Assembly: GCA_963745955.1 (NCBI GenBank) | Contig: CAVUZI010000011.1 | Coordinates: 682,001 to 746,000, forward strand | Length of the DNA: 64,000 nucleotides | Reading direction: 5' to 3' | DNA from: Bog-756 sp963745955 | GTDB lineage: Bacteria > Actinomycetota > Acidimicrobiia > Acidimicrobiales > RAAP-2 | In this document: positions 42,402-50,889 of the stretch, piece by piece | How positions within the stretch are numbered: the stretch's first letter is position 1 | How the letters are laid out: each line of letters opens with the position of its first letter | The notes under the pieces: model-generated | The model's database searches: none | What the model was told of the DNA's origin: nothing | The model's input: the letters and a program-made list of their open reading frames with translations, nothing else | Made by a program: the position numbers and the translations under genes

Positions 42402-43060
42402 AGGTGGCCATCGCCGGGGCCGGAAGCGTGGGGACGGCCATCGCCTCGGACCTCCACGCCGGGGGGCACGAGGTGCTGGTCATCGAGCAGGACCCGGACC
42501 TGGTGGCCCGCATCCGTGACGACCTCGACATCACCTGGGTGGTGGCGGACGCCTGCGAGGTCTCGTCCCTCGACGCCGCCGGCCTGTCCACCGTCGACGT
42601 GGTGGTGGCGGCCACCGGTGACGATGAGGACAACCTGGTGGTCTCCCTGCTGGCCAAGCAGGAGTTCGCCGTGCCCCGGGTGGTGGCCCGGGTCAACCAC
42701 CCGAAGAACCAGTGGCTGTTCAACGAGAGCTGGGGCGTCGACGTGTCGGTGTCCACCCCCCAGCTGCTCACCGCCCTCGTCGAGGAGGCCGTGTCGGTCG
42801 GCAGCCTGGTCCGGCTGCTCCGGTTCGAGGGCGGCAACGCCCACCTGGTGGAGGTCACGCTGGCCGACGACTCGCCCGCCGCCGGGGTGTCGCTGGTCGA
42901 CCTCGGGGTCCCCCGCGACGCCACCGTGGTGGCCGTGGTGCGCGACGACCACCTGATCGTGCCCCGGGGCGACACCCGCCTGGCCATCGGCGACGAGGTG
43001 CTGGTGCTCGTGACCTCGGACGCCGAGGATGTGGTCCAGCAGCTACTGGTGGGCCATTGA
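42398..43060 (+). CDS. TrkA-type potassium uptake regulator, second of pair
   Basis: This 220-residue protein has an N-terminal RCK/TrkA_N domain ('KVAIAGAGSVGTAIASDLHA', 'DACEVSSLDAAGLSTVDVVV', 'VVARVNHPKNQWLFN') and a TrkA_C domain ('VTLADDSPAAGVSLVDLGVP', 'IGDEVLVLV'). GTG 42398 overlaps the preceding stop in a GTGA arrangement, so the two are translationally coupled. The paired genes match the ceoB-ceoC pair of mycobacteria, where they lie divergent from an APC permease as here. They may regulate that permease by sensing NAD(H) or cyclic di-AMP; this is inferred. Confidence 0.92.
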   Translation: MKVAIAGAGSVGTAIASDLHAGGHEVLVIEQDPDLVARIRDDLDITWVVADACEVSSLDAAGLSTVDVVVAATGDDEDNLVVSLLAKQEFAVPRVVARVNHPKNQWLFNESWGVDVSVSTPQLLTALVEEAVSVGSLVRLLRFEGGNAHLVEVTLADDSPAAGVSLVDLGVPRDATVVAVVRDDHLIVPRGDTRLAIGDEVLVLVTSDAEDVVQQLLVGH

Positions 43061-43061
43061 C

Positions 43062-43853
43062 ATGATGCGGGCCGCGTTCTTCGACCTGGACAAGACGGTG
43101 ATCGCCAAGGCGTCGATCCCGGCGTTCGGGCGGCACCTCTACCGGGGCGGGCTGATCAACCGGCGCCTGGTGGCCCGGGCGCTGGTCACCCAGATCATCT
43201 ATCTCCACCTCGGGGCCAGCGAGCAGAAGCTGGACCGGATCCGCGAGTCGATGCTCCTGCTGACCAAGGGGTGGGAACACGACCAGATCAAAGAGATCGT
43301 GCGTGAGGCGCTCGAAGAGACGGTGGAGCCGATCATCTACGCCGAGGCCCTCGATCTGATCGAGGCCCACCGGGCCGCCGGCTACAAGGTGTACCTGGTG
43401 TCCGCATCGCCGGAGGTCATCGTGGCGCCGCTGGCCGAGCACCTCGGCGTGGACGGCGCCATCGCCAGCCGCCCCGTGGTCGACGAGGACGGTCGCTACA
43501 CCGGGGAGATGGAGTTCTACGCCTACGGCCCCTTCAAGGCCGAAGCCATCCAGGAGCTGGCCCGTCAGGAGGGGCTCGATCTCTCCGAGTCCTCGGCGTA
43601 CTCGGACTCCTACACCGACCTCCCCATGCTCGAGGCGGTGGGCCACCCGGTGGTGGTGAACCCCGACCGGGTGCTGGCCAAGGTCGCCCGACAGCGCGAC
43701 TGGGAGGTGATGCAGTTCACCAAACCGGTGCGCCTGCGCGACCGGGTCAGCGTTCCCAGTTGGTCGCTGACCGCGGCTGCAGCCGCCGTAACGGCGGCGG
43801 CGTCAGTCGGTGCGCTGGTCGCCTGGCGGCTCGCACGGAGGCCGCAGCGATAG
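43062..43853 (+). CDS. HAD-superfamily IB phosphatase (SerB-like) with C-terminal membrane helix
   Basis: This is a protein of about 263 residues. HAD motif I is FFDLDKTVI, where the second aspartate is followed by K-T as in subfamily IB. Motif II serine is in YLVSASPEVI, a lysine/acid region follows, and motif III/IV is YSDSYTDLPMLEAVG. The C-terminus ends in a hydrophobic segment (about 235-255) and a basic tail, so it is probably membrane-tethered. Relatives hydrolyse phosphoserine-like or lysophosphatidic substrates. ATG 43062 has GGTGGG about eight bases upstream and lies right after the TrkA stop, so it is likely co-transcribed. Confidence 0.87.
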   Translation: MMRAAFFDLDKTVIAKASIPAFGRHLYRGGLINRRLVARALVTQIIYLHLGASEQKLDRIRESMLLLTKGWEHDQIKEIVREALEETVEPIIYAEALDLIEAHRAAGYKVYLVSASPEVIVAPLAEHLGVDGAIASRPVVDEDGRYTGEMEFYAYGPFKAEAIQELARQEGLDLSESSAYSDSYTDLPMLEAVGHPVVVNPDRVLAKVARQRDWEVMQFTKPVRLRDRVSVPSWSLTAAAAAVTAAASVGALVAWRLARRPQR

Positions 43854-43906
43854 CTGTTCGGGGTTTGTGTTTCTCGCAGTCGCCAGCGTGTGGCGGCCCA
43901 GGTTGC

Positions 43907-43981
43907 TCAGGAAGGACGGAGTCGCTTGGCGGCGACGACACCCAGGGCAACGATGATGGCGAGGATCAGAAGCTTCTTCAT
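43907..43981 (-). CDS. 24-residue membrane micropeptide (DLW-39-like)
   Basis: Reading leftward from ATG 43981 gives Met-Lys-Lys, a run of 16 hydrophobic residues (LLILAIIVALGVVAA), and a basic end KRLRPS before the stop at 43907-43909. This is the design of tiny single-helix membrane peptides; actinobacterial DLW-39-type proteins start in the same way. No clear ribosome binding site precedes it. It lies between the convergent HAD and sigma-factor genes. Confidence 0.5.
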   Translation of the reverse strand: MKKLLILAIIVALGVVAAKRLRPS

Positions 43982-44032
43982 GAGCTGAGATGGTAACCGC
44001 TCCGATCACGTCTTGCTCCAGCGCTGTCCGCG

Positions 44033-44172
44033 GCGCTCGCAGTGCACTCGGCGTCGCGGTCCGTACGGCCCTCGCAGCGCACTCGGCGTCGCGGTCCGTA
44101 CGGCGCTCGCAGTGCACTCGGCGTCGGGGTCCATACAGCGCTCGCAGTGCACACGGCGTCGCGGTCCGTGCA
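44033..44172. repeat. 35-bp tandem repeat, four copies
   Basis: Four head-to-tail units at 44033-44067, 44068-44102, 44103-44137 and 44138-44172. The unit begins GCGCTCGCAGTGCACTCGGC and ends near CGGTCCGTACG; copies differ at one to five positions. The unit contains the palindrome-like GTGCAC. Since 35 is not a multiple of three, no protein repeat can be encoded. It lies in the noncoding spacer between the convergent HAD and sigma-factor genes. Confidence 0.95.
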
Positions 44173-44244
44173 GTAGCGCCGTCTGTACGTGTGACGAACC
44201 CGGTTGCAACGCGGCGGCTCGGACCCGGCCGGCCACGCGAAGGT

Positions 44245-45213
44245 TCAGACCGTCAGCAGGTCTCGCGCCCCGGTGTCCGACGAGGGATGCCGCAACTTGG
44301 ACATGGCCCGCGCTTCGATCTGGCGGATCCGCTCGCGGGTCAGATTGAAGTGCTCGCCGACCTCTTCGAGCGTACGCGGCTCTCCCCGGTCGAGACCGAA
44401 GCGAAGCCGGAGGATCTCGCGCTCACGCTCGTCGAGCGGCGAGAGCAGCCGTCCGATCTCCTCGGGCAGCAACGAGACGGCGGCCACTTCGAAGGGCGAC
44501 TCCGCCGACCGGTCCTCGACCACATCGCCGAGCTCGGCGTCGCCGTCCTCGCGAAGGGGCTCCGACAACGAGAGCGGCTCGGCCCGGAACCGAAGGGCCT
44601 CGACCAACTTGTCCTCGGGCATCTCGACCTCGGCGCCCAGTTCGGCCAACGTGGCCGGCCGCCCGTACTTGAGCTCGAGGCGGGCCTGGGCCTTCTGGAC
44701 CCGGGCCAGGGTGTCGCCGGCGTGAACCGGCAGCCGGATGGTCCTGCCGGTGTTGGCGATGCCCCTGGTGATGGCCTGGCGGATCCACCAGGTGGCGTAG
44801 GTGGAGAACTTGAAGCCCTTTCGCCAGTCGAACTTCTCGACCGCATGCATGAGGCCCAGATTCCCCTCCTGGATGAGATCGAGCAGGGGTAGGCCCGACG
44901 CCTGGTACTTCTTGGCGATGGAGACCACCAGCCGGAGGTTGGACTGCACGAACGTCTGCTGGGCGCCCTCACCCTGCAGGGTGGTCCGCCTCAGCTCCCG
45001 CTTCTTGGCCGGGGTCAGGCCCTTCGGCGCCGCCGCCAGCTGGGCGTCCGCCTCCCGACCGGCCTCGATGGCCTGAGCCAGGCGAACCTCGTCGTCCTTG
45101 GTCAGCAAGGGATACTGGCCGATGTCGGTCAGATACAACCGAACCAGATCCTCGTCGTCTCGCTCGAGGCGCTCCTTTGCCAACTTCACCAGGTCCTTCG
45201 TTTTCCCCACCAC
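44245..45213 (-). CDS. RNA polymerase sigma-70 factor (SigA/SigB-like, group 1/2)
   Basis: This 322-residue protein has region 1.2 (DLVRLYLTDIGQYPLLTKDD), region 2 ('QSNLRLVVSIAKKYQASGLP', 'LDLIQEGNLGLMHAVEKFD', 'FKFSTYATWWIRQAITRGIA', then NTGRTIRLPVH), region 3, and region 4 ('LDEREREILRLRFGLDRGEP', 'TLEEVGEHFNLTRERIRQIE'). It lacks the long acidic region 1.1, so its size fits SigB of mycobacteria or the short RpoD-like factors of some actinobacteria. Regions 2.4 and 4.2 match the primary-sigma consensus, so it should read standard -10/-35 promoters. The start is GTG 45213, immediately followed by another GTG; no strong ribosome binding site is visible. Confidence 0.93.
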   Translation of the reverse strand: MVGKTKDLVKLAKERLERDDEDLVRLYLTDIGQYPLLTKDDEVRLAQAIEAGREADAQLAAAPKGLTPAKKRELRRTTLQGEGAQQTFVQSNLRLVVSIAKKYQASGLPLLDLIQEGNLGLMHAVEKFDWRKGFKFSTYATWWIRQAITRGIANTGRTIRLPVHAGDTLARVQKAQARLELKYGRPATLAELGAEVEMPEDKLVEALRFRAEPLSLSEPLREDGDAELGDVVEDRSAESPFEVAAVSLLPEEIGRLLSPLDEREREILRLRFGLDRGEPRTLEEVGEHFNLTRERIRQIEARAMSKLRHPSSDTGARDLLTV

Positions 45214-45371
45214 GTGAGGGACGGCCGACCTTCGCCCAGCGCCACCGACGGAAACCGGTACTCGCTGATTCAGGTCTGCGTTTTCGGGCGCAACGATTGC
45301 TGCTTTCGAAGTTTACCGGACGCGTCAAGCCCTCCAAGCGACGGGGCCGGTGGCGAGGCCTGTTTTGCGAG

Positions 45372-46139
45372 TCACTCCTCAGGCACGGAGGCGGGGAGGA
45401 CGACCAGCCCGGACCGGGCGCCGGCCCCGACCACGGCCGTCTCCAGGCGCTGGAGGAACTCATGGACGGCGGCCACGTCGTGCGGCCGGGTGACCAGGCG
45501 TTCCACCAGGCGCTCGCCGGCCTGCCAGTCCTCGATCTCGTCGTTGAGCACCAGCCGCAGGGCCCGGGCGACCGGCCCGTCGGTCACCGGGCCGGCCACG
45601 CCCAGGTGGCGCTCGTAACTGGTCACCAGCCGGGGCAGCACCACCCGGTAGAGACCGGCCAGCCGGGGCAGCGCACCGGGCCGGCCGGCGGGCTCCTCGC
45701 CGGCCGGTGGCCAGGTCGACCCGGGCAGGCCCGATGTCGGGACGAACCCGTCCAGGGCGGCGAAGAGCGCGGCGCTGGTGGCCGACGGCACCGTCAGGCT
45801 CATGGGGTCCGCTCCGGTGAGGACGGGCAGGCGGTCGGCCCAGAGCTCGGCGTGCCAGGCGTGGCGCAGGCTCTGCTGGTCGAGGTGGAGCTTGACGGCG
45901 GCCACCGGCATGTCGGTCACCCACGAACCGAGCAGCCCGTAGAGGGCGTTCTCGATCCACCGGTACTCCCCGACCAGCGCGGCGGTGGCACCGAGGGTCA
46001 ACGGCAGCGGCCCTCCGGCCGGGTCGGGGACGGAGACGGAGGCGGGGACGGCGACGGGGGCCGGGTCGGGGACGGGGGCCGGGTCAGGGACGGAATCTGC
46101 GGTCGTCGTGGGCGCATGCTGGCCGGAGAGCTCAGACAA
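45372..46139 (-). CDS. Conserved-looking helical protein of unknown function
   Basis: This 255-residue protein has a Pro/Val/Asp-rich N-terminal linker of about 45 residues. A mostly helical body with 'EYRWIENALYGLLGSWV' and 'QQSLRHAWHAELWADRLP' follows; this Glu/His spacing resembles ferritin-like helix bundles. A second pair of helices has 'TSYERHLG' and 'LNDEIEDWQAGERLVERLV'. I cannot name a family, and the ferritin-like idea is inference. Its start overlaps the nadE stop by 8 bp, so they are probably co-transcribed. The DNA encoding the linker is a degenerate GGGTCGGGGACGG repeat. Confidence 0.62.
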   Translation of the reverse strand: MSELSGQHAPTTTADSVPDPAPVPDPAPVAVPASVSVPDPAGGPLPLTLGATAALVGEYRWIENALYGLLGSWVTDMPVAAVKLHLDQQSLRHAWHAELWADRLPVLTGADPMSLTVPSATSAALFAALDGFVPTSGLPGSTWPPAGEEPAGRPGALPRLAGLYRVVLPRLVTSYERHLGVAGPVTDGPVARALRLVLNDEIEDWQAGERLVERLVTRPHDVAAVHEFLQRLETAVVGAGARSGLVVLPASVPEE

Positions 46140-47899
46140 CCGCCGGCGTCTCCCCGTGCTGTGCGCCCGACGGCGGCGGGGACGTGGCCGTTCCCGGCCG
46201 GTAGTGGTTGGTGATGGGCATCCGCCTGTCCTTCCCGAACGCCTTGCCCGAGATCCTGACCCCGGGAGGCATCTGCCTGCGCTTGTACTCGGCCCGGTCG
46301 ACCAGGTCCACGACCCGGCCCACCGCCTCGGGGTCGTACCCGGCCCGGATCAGGTCGTCCGGCGAGCGGTCGCCTTCCACGTAGCCCGCCACCACCGGGT
46401 CGAGGACGGCGTAGGGGGGCAGCGACTCGTCGTCGCGCTGGTCGGGACGCAGCTCGGCCGAGGGCGCCTTGGTCAGCACCGGGTCGGGGATGAGGTCGAA
46501 GCCGGCCCGCCGGTTCCGGTGGCGGCACAGTGCGTAGACCAGGGTCTTCGGGACGTCCTTGATCACCGCGAACCCGCCGGCCGAGTCGCCGTACAGGGTC
46601 GAGTACCCGGTGGCCATCTCGCTCTTGTTGCCGGTGGTCAGGACGATCCATCCCTTGGCGTTGGACAGCGCCATGAGCAGCACGCCCCGGATACGCGACT
46701 GCAGGTTCTCGTCGGTCAGCCCGGTGGGCCGGCCCGGGATCAGCGGGTCCAGCGTGGTGGCCAGGGCCTGGTGGGCCTCCTCGATGGAGGCGGTGGCCAC
46801 GTCGATCCCGAGGTTGGCGGCCAGGGTCACCGCGTCGGCCACCGAGCCCTCGCTCGAGTAGCGGGACGGCATCGTCACCCCGTAGACGTGGTCGGGGCCC
46901 AGAGCGTCGACGGCGATGGCCGCCACCAGGGACGAATCGATGCCGCCGGAAAGCCCGATCACCGCGTCGGCGAACCCGTTCTTGCCCAGGTAGTCGCGGG
47001 TGCCGAGCACCAACGCCTCGTAGACCTCGGCCTCGGGATCGAGGACGGCGGCCACCGGAGCAGCCACCGGAGCGTCCGACCGGTCGCCGGGAGGCGGTGG
47101 AGACCACGACCACCCCGGTACCGGCGTCCCCGTCGCCAGTGTCCGGGGCCGGGACGTCAACGTCCACGTCGGCCACCAGCACCTCTTCCACGAACTGGCC
47201 GGCCGAGGCCACCAAGGTGCCGCCTGGGCCCATGACCAGGGACGCACCGTCGAACACCAGCTCGTCCTGGCCACCGACCTGGTTCACGTAGACGACCGGG
47301 CATCCGGTCTCCGCCACCCGCTGGCGCAGCACGGCCAGCCGCTCCTCGCGCCGGCCGCGTGAGTACGGGGAGGCATTGAGGTTGACCAGCAGGCGGGCTC
47401 CGGCGGCGGCCTGGCCGGCCATCGGCCCCCCGGATACCCACATGTCCTCGCAGATGGTGATCCCGACCGGCACGCCGGCCACCACGAACCGGAGCGGGGG
47501 GTCGTCGCCCGGGACGAACCATCGCTGCTCGTCGAAGACCCCGTAGTTGGGGAGCAGGCGCTTGTCGGTAGCGCCCGATCACCTGGCCCTCCGGCACACA
47601 GGGCGGCGGCGTTGAACAGCCGGCCCGACGGGTCACTGTCGACGTAGCCGATGACGGCCGCGCAGCGCCCGGCGGCTGCGGCCACCCGGGCGAAGACGGC
47701 CTGGTTGTCGGCCACAAAGGCCGGTCGCCCGAGCAGGTCCTCGGGTGGGTAGCCGGTGATGGTCAGCTCCGGGAACACGGCCAGGTCGGCCCCGCCCCGT
47801 TCGGCGGCGTCCGAGCGCCGCCGCGATCCGCTGCGCGTTGCCGTCGAGGTCGCCCACCACGGTGTTGATCTGGCACGCGGCCACGCGCACTCGGGGCAT
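46132..47899 (-). CDS. nadE: Glutamine-dependent NAD+ synthetase, four frameshifts
   Basis: NadE makes NAD+ from deamido-NAD+, ATP and glutamine. ATG 47899 opens the nitrilase-type glutaminase domain (MPRVRVAACQINTVVGDLDG). The domain continues in other frames with 'LAVFPELTITGYPPEDLL', 'GRYRKRLLPNYGVFDEQRWF' (assembled), 'GITICEDMWVSGGP' and 'LLVNLNASPYSRGRREERL'. The synthetase domain has the PP-loop 'IGLSGGIDSSLVAAIA', 'YSSEGSVADAVTLAANLGID', 'TTGNKSEMATGYSTLYGDSA' and a final 'YKRRQMPPGVRISGKAFGKD'. Frame changes are needed near 47815, 47588, 47566 and 47095. Every segment keeps strong family identity, so these are most likely sequence errors in an intact, essential gene. Confidence 0.85.
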
Positions 47900-48236
47900 G
47901 CCCTCAGCCTACCGGCGCCGCTGCCTGGCCTTTTCTGCGCTGTCCCGAGACCCGCCCGGTCCTGGGGTCGCCCGCCACCTCGGGAGGCGTCGCCATCCGG
48001 ACCGGCCGTCGGCTCCGGTACGCTCGTCACCGGGCGCCCCGTCGCTCAGTTCATGCTCCGTTTACAGTCGGGTAACGGAGGAGAAATGGCTCGCTGCGAT
48101 AGTGGACTGTCCTCAGGACTCTCATCTGCCTGCGGCAGGTCAGCAGTCCGGCCCGGGGGGTCGCCGCCCGGGACGGGTGAGGCACGTTGAGCAGAGGGCG
48201 CCGAAGTAGCGGAACAACCGAGCAAGAGGAGTTCAT
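47900..48236. other. Divergent control region between nadE and the type II glutamine synthetase gene
   Basis: No gene seen. This should hold promoters for both neighbours. A candidate GlnR box lies at 48061-48076, and the ribosome binding site AGAGGAG of the synthetase is at about 48224-48230. Confidence 0.5.
48061..48076 (+). promoter_or_regulatory. Candidate GlnR-binding box
   Basis: TTTAC-AGTCGG-GTAAC fits the actinobacterial GlnR pattern GTnAC-n6-GnAAC with one mismatch in the first half-site. It lies about 160 bp upstream of the type II glutamine synthetase gene, and a GlnR-like regulator is encoded two genes downstream. Confidence 0.35.
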
Positions 48237-49247
48237 GTGGCTTATCAAGCTGAGTACATCTGGATCGACGGGACGGAGCCGTCGCCGCTGCTGCGGAGCA
48301 AGACCAAGGTCATCAAGGACGGCGAGGACCCGGGGATCTGGGGATTCGACGGGTCGAGCACCAACCAGGCGCTCGGGCACGACTCGGACTGCGTGCTCCG
48401 GCCGGTGTTCATGGTCCCCGACCCGCTGCGGGGGCCCGATGACAAGCTGGTCATGTGCGAGGTCGAGCTCACCGACTTCACCCCCCACCCGACCAACACC
48501 CGGGCCAGGCTGCGCGAGGTGGTCGAGAAGTACGGCAACCAGGAGCCCATGTTCGGGATCGAGCAGGAGTACACGTTCATCAAGGACGGCCGGCCGCTGG
48601 GCTGGCCCGCCCTCGGCTACCCGGCCCCGCAGGGCCCCTACTACTGCGGCGTGGGCGGCGACAAGATGCCCGGCCGTGAGATCGTCGAGCTCCATACGGC
48701 GGCGTGCATCGACGCCGGCATCGGCATCGAGGGCACCAACGCCGAGGTGATGATGGGCCAGTGGGAGTTCCAGGTGGGCGTGCTCTCGCCGCTCGACGTC
48801 TCCGACCACCTGTGGGTGGCCCGGTGGCTGCTCTTCCGCATCGCCGAGGACTTCGGGGTCTACGCCACCCTCGAGCCCAAGCCGATCATGGGCGACTGGA
48901 ACGGGGCCGGCGCCCACACCAACTTCTCGACCAAGGCCATGCGCGAGGACGGCGGCTGGGACGCCATCATCGCCGGCTGCGAGGCCATCGGGAAGAAGAT
49001 CGACGAGCACATCGCCGTCTACGGCGTGGGCATCGAGAGCCGCCTGACCGGAGCGCACGAGACCGCCCACTTCACCAAGTTCAGCTACGGGACCTCGGAC
49101 CGTGGCGCCTCGATCCGCATCCCCTGGGCGGTGGCCAAGGCCAAGAAGGGTTGGCTCGAGGACCGGCGCCCCAATGCCAACATGGATCCCTACCAGGTGA
49201 CCGCGGTCCTGGTGGAGACAGTCTGCGGCGACGCGGCGGGAGGCTGA
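48237..49247 (+). CDS. glnII: Glutamine synthetase type II
   Basis: This 336-residue enzyme is of the short, eukaryote-like GSII family; it makes glutamine from glutamate, ammonia and ATP. Landmarks are 'EYIWIDGTEPSPLLRSKTKV', 'WGFDGSSTNQALGHDSDCVL', 'FGIEQEYTFI', 'GPYYCGVGGDKMPGREIVE', 'GTNAEVMMGQWEFQVG', 'NGAGAHTNFSTKAMR' and 'RGASIRIPW'. These cover the metal-binding glutamates and the catalytic loop. The GTG start 48237 has AGAGGAG six bases upstream. A strong hairpin ends the unit before the type I synthetase gene. GSII enzymes are not adenylylated. Confidence 0.96.
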   Translation: MAYQAEYIWIDGTEPSPLLRSKTKVIKDGEDPGIWGFDGSSTNQALGHDSDCVLRPVFMVPDPLRGPDDKLVMCEVELTDFTPHPTNTRARLREVVEKYGNQEPMFGIEQEYTFIKDGRPLGWPALGYPAPQGPYYCGVGGDKMPGREIVELHTAACIDAGIGIEGTNAEVMMGQWEFQVGVLSPLDVSDHLWVARWLLFRIAEDFGVYATLEPKPIMGDWNGAGAHTNFSTKAMREDGGWDAIIAGCEAIGKKIDEHIAVYGVGIESRLTGAHETAHFTKFSYGTSDRGASIRIPWAVAKAKKGWLEDRRPNANMDPYQVTAVLVETVCGDAAGG

Positions 49248-49320
49248 CGGCTGACGGGTCCGAGGCACGGTCCACCCCCCCGGACCGCCCTCGATTCGGC
49301 CCGCCGGTCATCGGCTGAGA

Positions 49321-49358
49321 CGAACAGAGCCGGGTCCCTCCGGATCCGGCTCTGTTCG
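49321..49358 (+). terminator. Strong hairpin terminator between the two glutamine synthetase genes
   Basis: A perfect 13-bp inverted repeat, CGAACAGAGCCGG (49321-49333) and CCGGCTCTGTTCG (49346-49358), with a 12-base loop, starts 74 bp after the glnII stop. There is no T-run, as often in actinobacteria. Confidence 0.85.
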
Positions 49359-49470
49359 CACCTCCCGGCTCCTGCGTCGACCTCCCTCCTCACGGCCTGC
49401 GACAATGGAAGCATCAGCACCGACGATCCCAGCGCAACCACCCCGGCGTCCCCGGAGGTGCCACGACCCC

Positions 49471-50841
49471 ATGAGGAGTCAAGAGGAGTACGTCCTCCGG
49501 ACCGTGGAGGAGCGCGGCATCAGGTTCGTCCAGCTGTGGTTCACCGACGTGCTGGGGACCCCCAAGACCTTCAGCATCACCCCCGCCGAGCTGGAGAACG
49601 CCCTCGACGAGGGGATGACCTTCGACGGGTCGGCCATCGACGGCTTCAGCCGGGTCCAGGAGAGCGATGTGCTGGCCCGGCCCGACGCCAACACGTTCCA
49701 GCTGCTCCCGTGGCACGGTCACGGTCACGGGCTCGGAGCTCCGGCCAGCGATGCACCCGAGGTCCAGGTGGCCCGGGTGTTCTGTGACATCGTGAACCTG
49801 GACGGCTCGCCGTTCCAGGGCTGTCCCCGCCACGTGCTGCGTCGGACCCTCGACCGGGCCCACGACCGCGGTTTCACCTTCTTCGCCGCCCCGGAGATCG
49901 AGTATTTCTACTTCGCCGACGCGGACCCGTCCCATCCGCCGGTCGCCCTCGACTCGGGCTCCTACTTCGAACTGACCGTGGCCGACCGGGCCAGCGACAT
50001 CCGCCAGCGCACCGTGCTCACCCTCGAGGAGATGGGCATTCCCGTGGAGCACGCCCAGCACGAGGACGCGCCCAGCCAGCACGAGATCGACCTGCGCTAC
50101 ACCGACGCCATGACCATGGCCGACACGGTCATGACCGTCCGGCTGGTGGTCAAGGAGATGGCCCGCCAGCAGGGGGTGTTCGCCAGCTTCATGCCCAAGC
50201 CGCTGGCCGGCGTCCAGGGTTCGGGGATGCACACCCACATGTCCCTGTTCCGGGGGGACACCAACGCGTTCATCGACCTCGATCGCCCCGGCGGGCTCTC
50301 GGAGGTGGCGGAAGGGTTCATCGCCGGCCTGCTGCGCCACGCCCCCGAGATCACCGCGGTGACCAACCAGTGGGTCAACTCCTACAAGCGCCTGGTGTCG
50401 GGGTACGAAGCCCCCATCCACGTGTCCTGGGCCCACAACAACCGCTCCGCCCTGGTGCGTGTTCCCGTCGTCAAGCAGGGGAAATACGAGTCCACCCGGA
50501 TCGAGTACCGCTCGCCCGACAGCGCCTGCAACCCGTATCTGGCCTTCGCCGTCATCCTGGCCGCCGGCCTGGAAGGCATCGAGAAGGGATACGGCCTGCC
50601 GCCCGAGGCCGACGCCAATCTGTTCGCGGTGAGTGCCGAGGAGCTGGCCAACAAGGGGATCCTGCACCTTCCGGGCAGCCTCAACGAGGCCCTCGGGCTG
50701 ATGGAGTCGTCGGAGCTGCTGGCCGAGACCCTCGGCGAGCACGTCTTCGAATGGTTCATCCGGAACAAGCGGGCCGAGTGGGCCGAGTACAAGGCGCACG
50801 TGACCCAATTCGAGCTCGACCGCTACCTGCCCCTGCTGTAA
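49471..50841 (+). CDS. glnA: Glutamine synthetase type I (GSI-alpha-like)
   Basis: This GSI enzyme of 456 residues starts at ATG 49471, with GGAGGTG nine bases upstream. It shows 'GIRFVQLWFTDVLGTPKTFS', 'GMTFDGSAIDGFSRVQESD', 'FFAAPEIEYFYF', 'EHAQHEDAPSQHEIDLRY', 'FMPKPLAGVQGSGMHTHMSL', 'NQWVNSYKRLVSGYEAP' and 'RIEYRSPDSACNPYLAFAVI'. The C-terminus lacks the adenylylation-site tyrosine block of GSI-beta enzymes, so it belongs with GSI-alpha, which is not adenylylated. A GlnR-like regulator gene follows 48 bp later and is likely co-transcribed. Confidence 0.95.
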   Translation: MRSQEEYVLRTVEERGIRFVQLWFTDVLGTPKTFSITPAELENALDEGMTFDGSAIDGFSRVQESDVLARPDANTFQLLPWHGHGHGLGAPASDAPEVQVARVFCDIVNLDGSPFQGCPRHVLRRTLDRAHDRGFTFFAAPEIEYFYFADADPSHPPVALDSGSYFELTVADRASDIRQRTVLTLEEMGIPVEHAQHEDAPSQHEIDLRYTDAMTMADTVMTVRLVVKEMARQQGVFASFMPKPLAGVQGSGMHTHMSLFRGDTNAFIDLDRPGGLSEVAEGFIAGLLRHAPEITAVTNQWVNSYKRLVSGYEAPIHVSWAHNNRSALVRVPVVKQGKYESTRIEYRSPDSACNPYLAFAVILAAGLEGIEKGYGLPPEADANLFAVSAEELANKGILHLPGSLNEALGLMESSELLAETLGEHVFEWFIRNKRAEWAEYKAHVTQFELDRYLPLL

Positions 50842-50889
50842 TAGAGGGCCAGAGCCACCTGCACCTCACCGCGAAGGGGGAAGAACGCC

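Noticed and set aside
44033..44172. CRISPR array
   Set aside because: The 35-bp units are directly adjacent with no unique spacers, and no cas genes are in the window.
49414..50808. Long open frame opposite glnA
   Set aside because: Mirror frame of a conserved glutamine synthetase gene.
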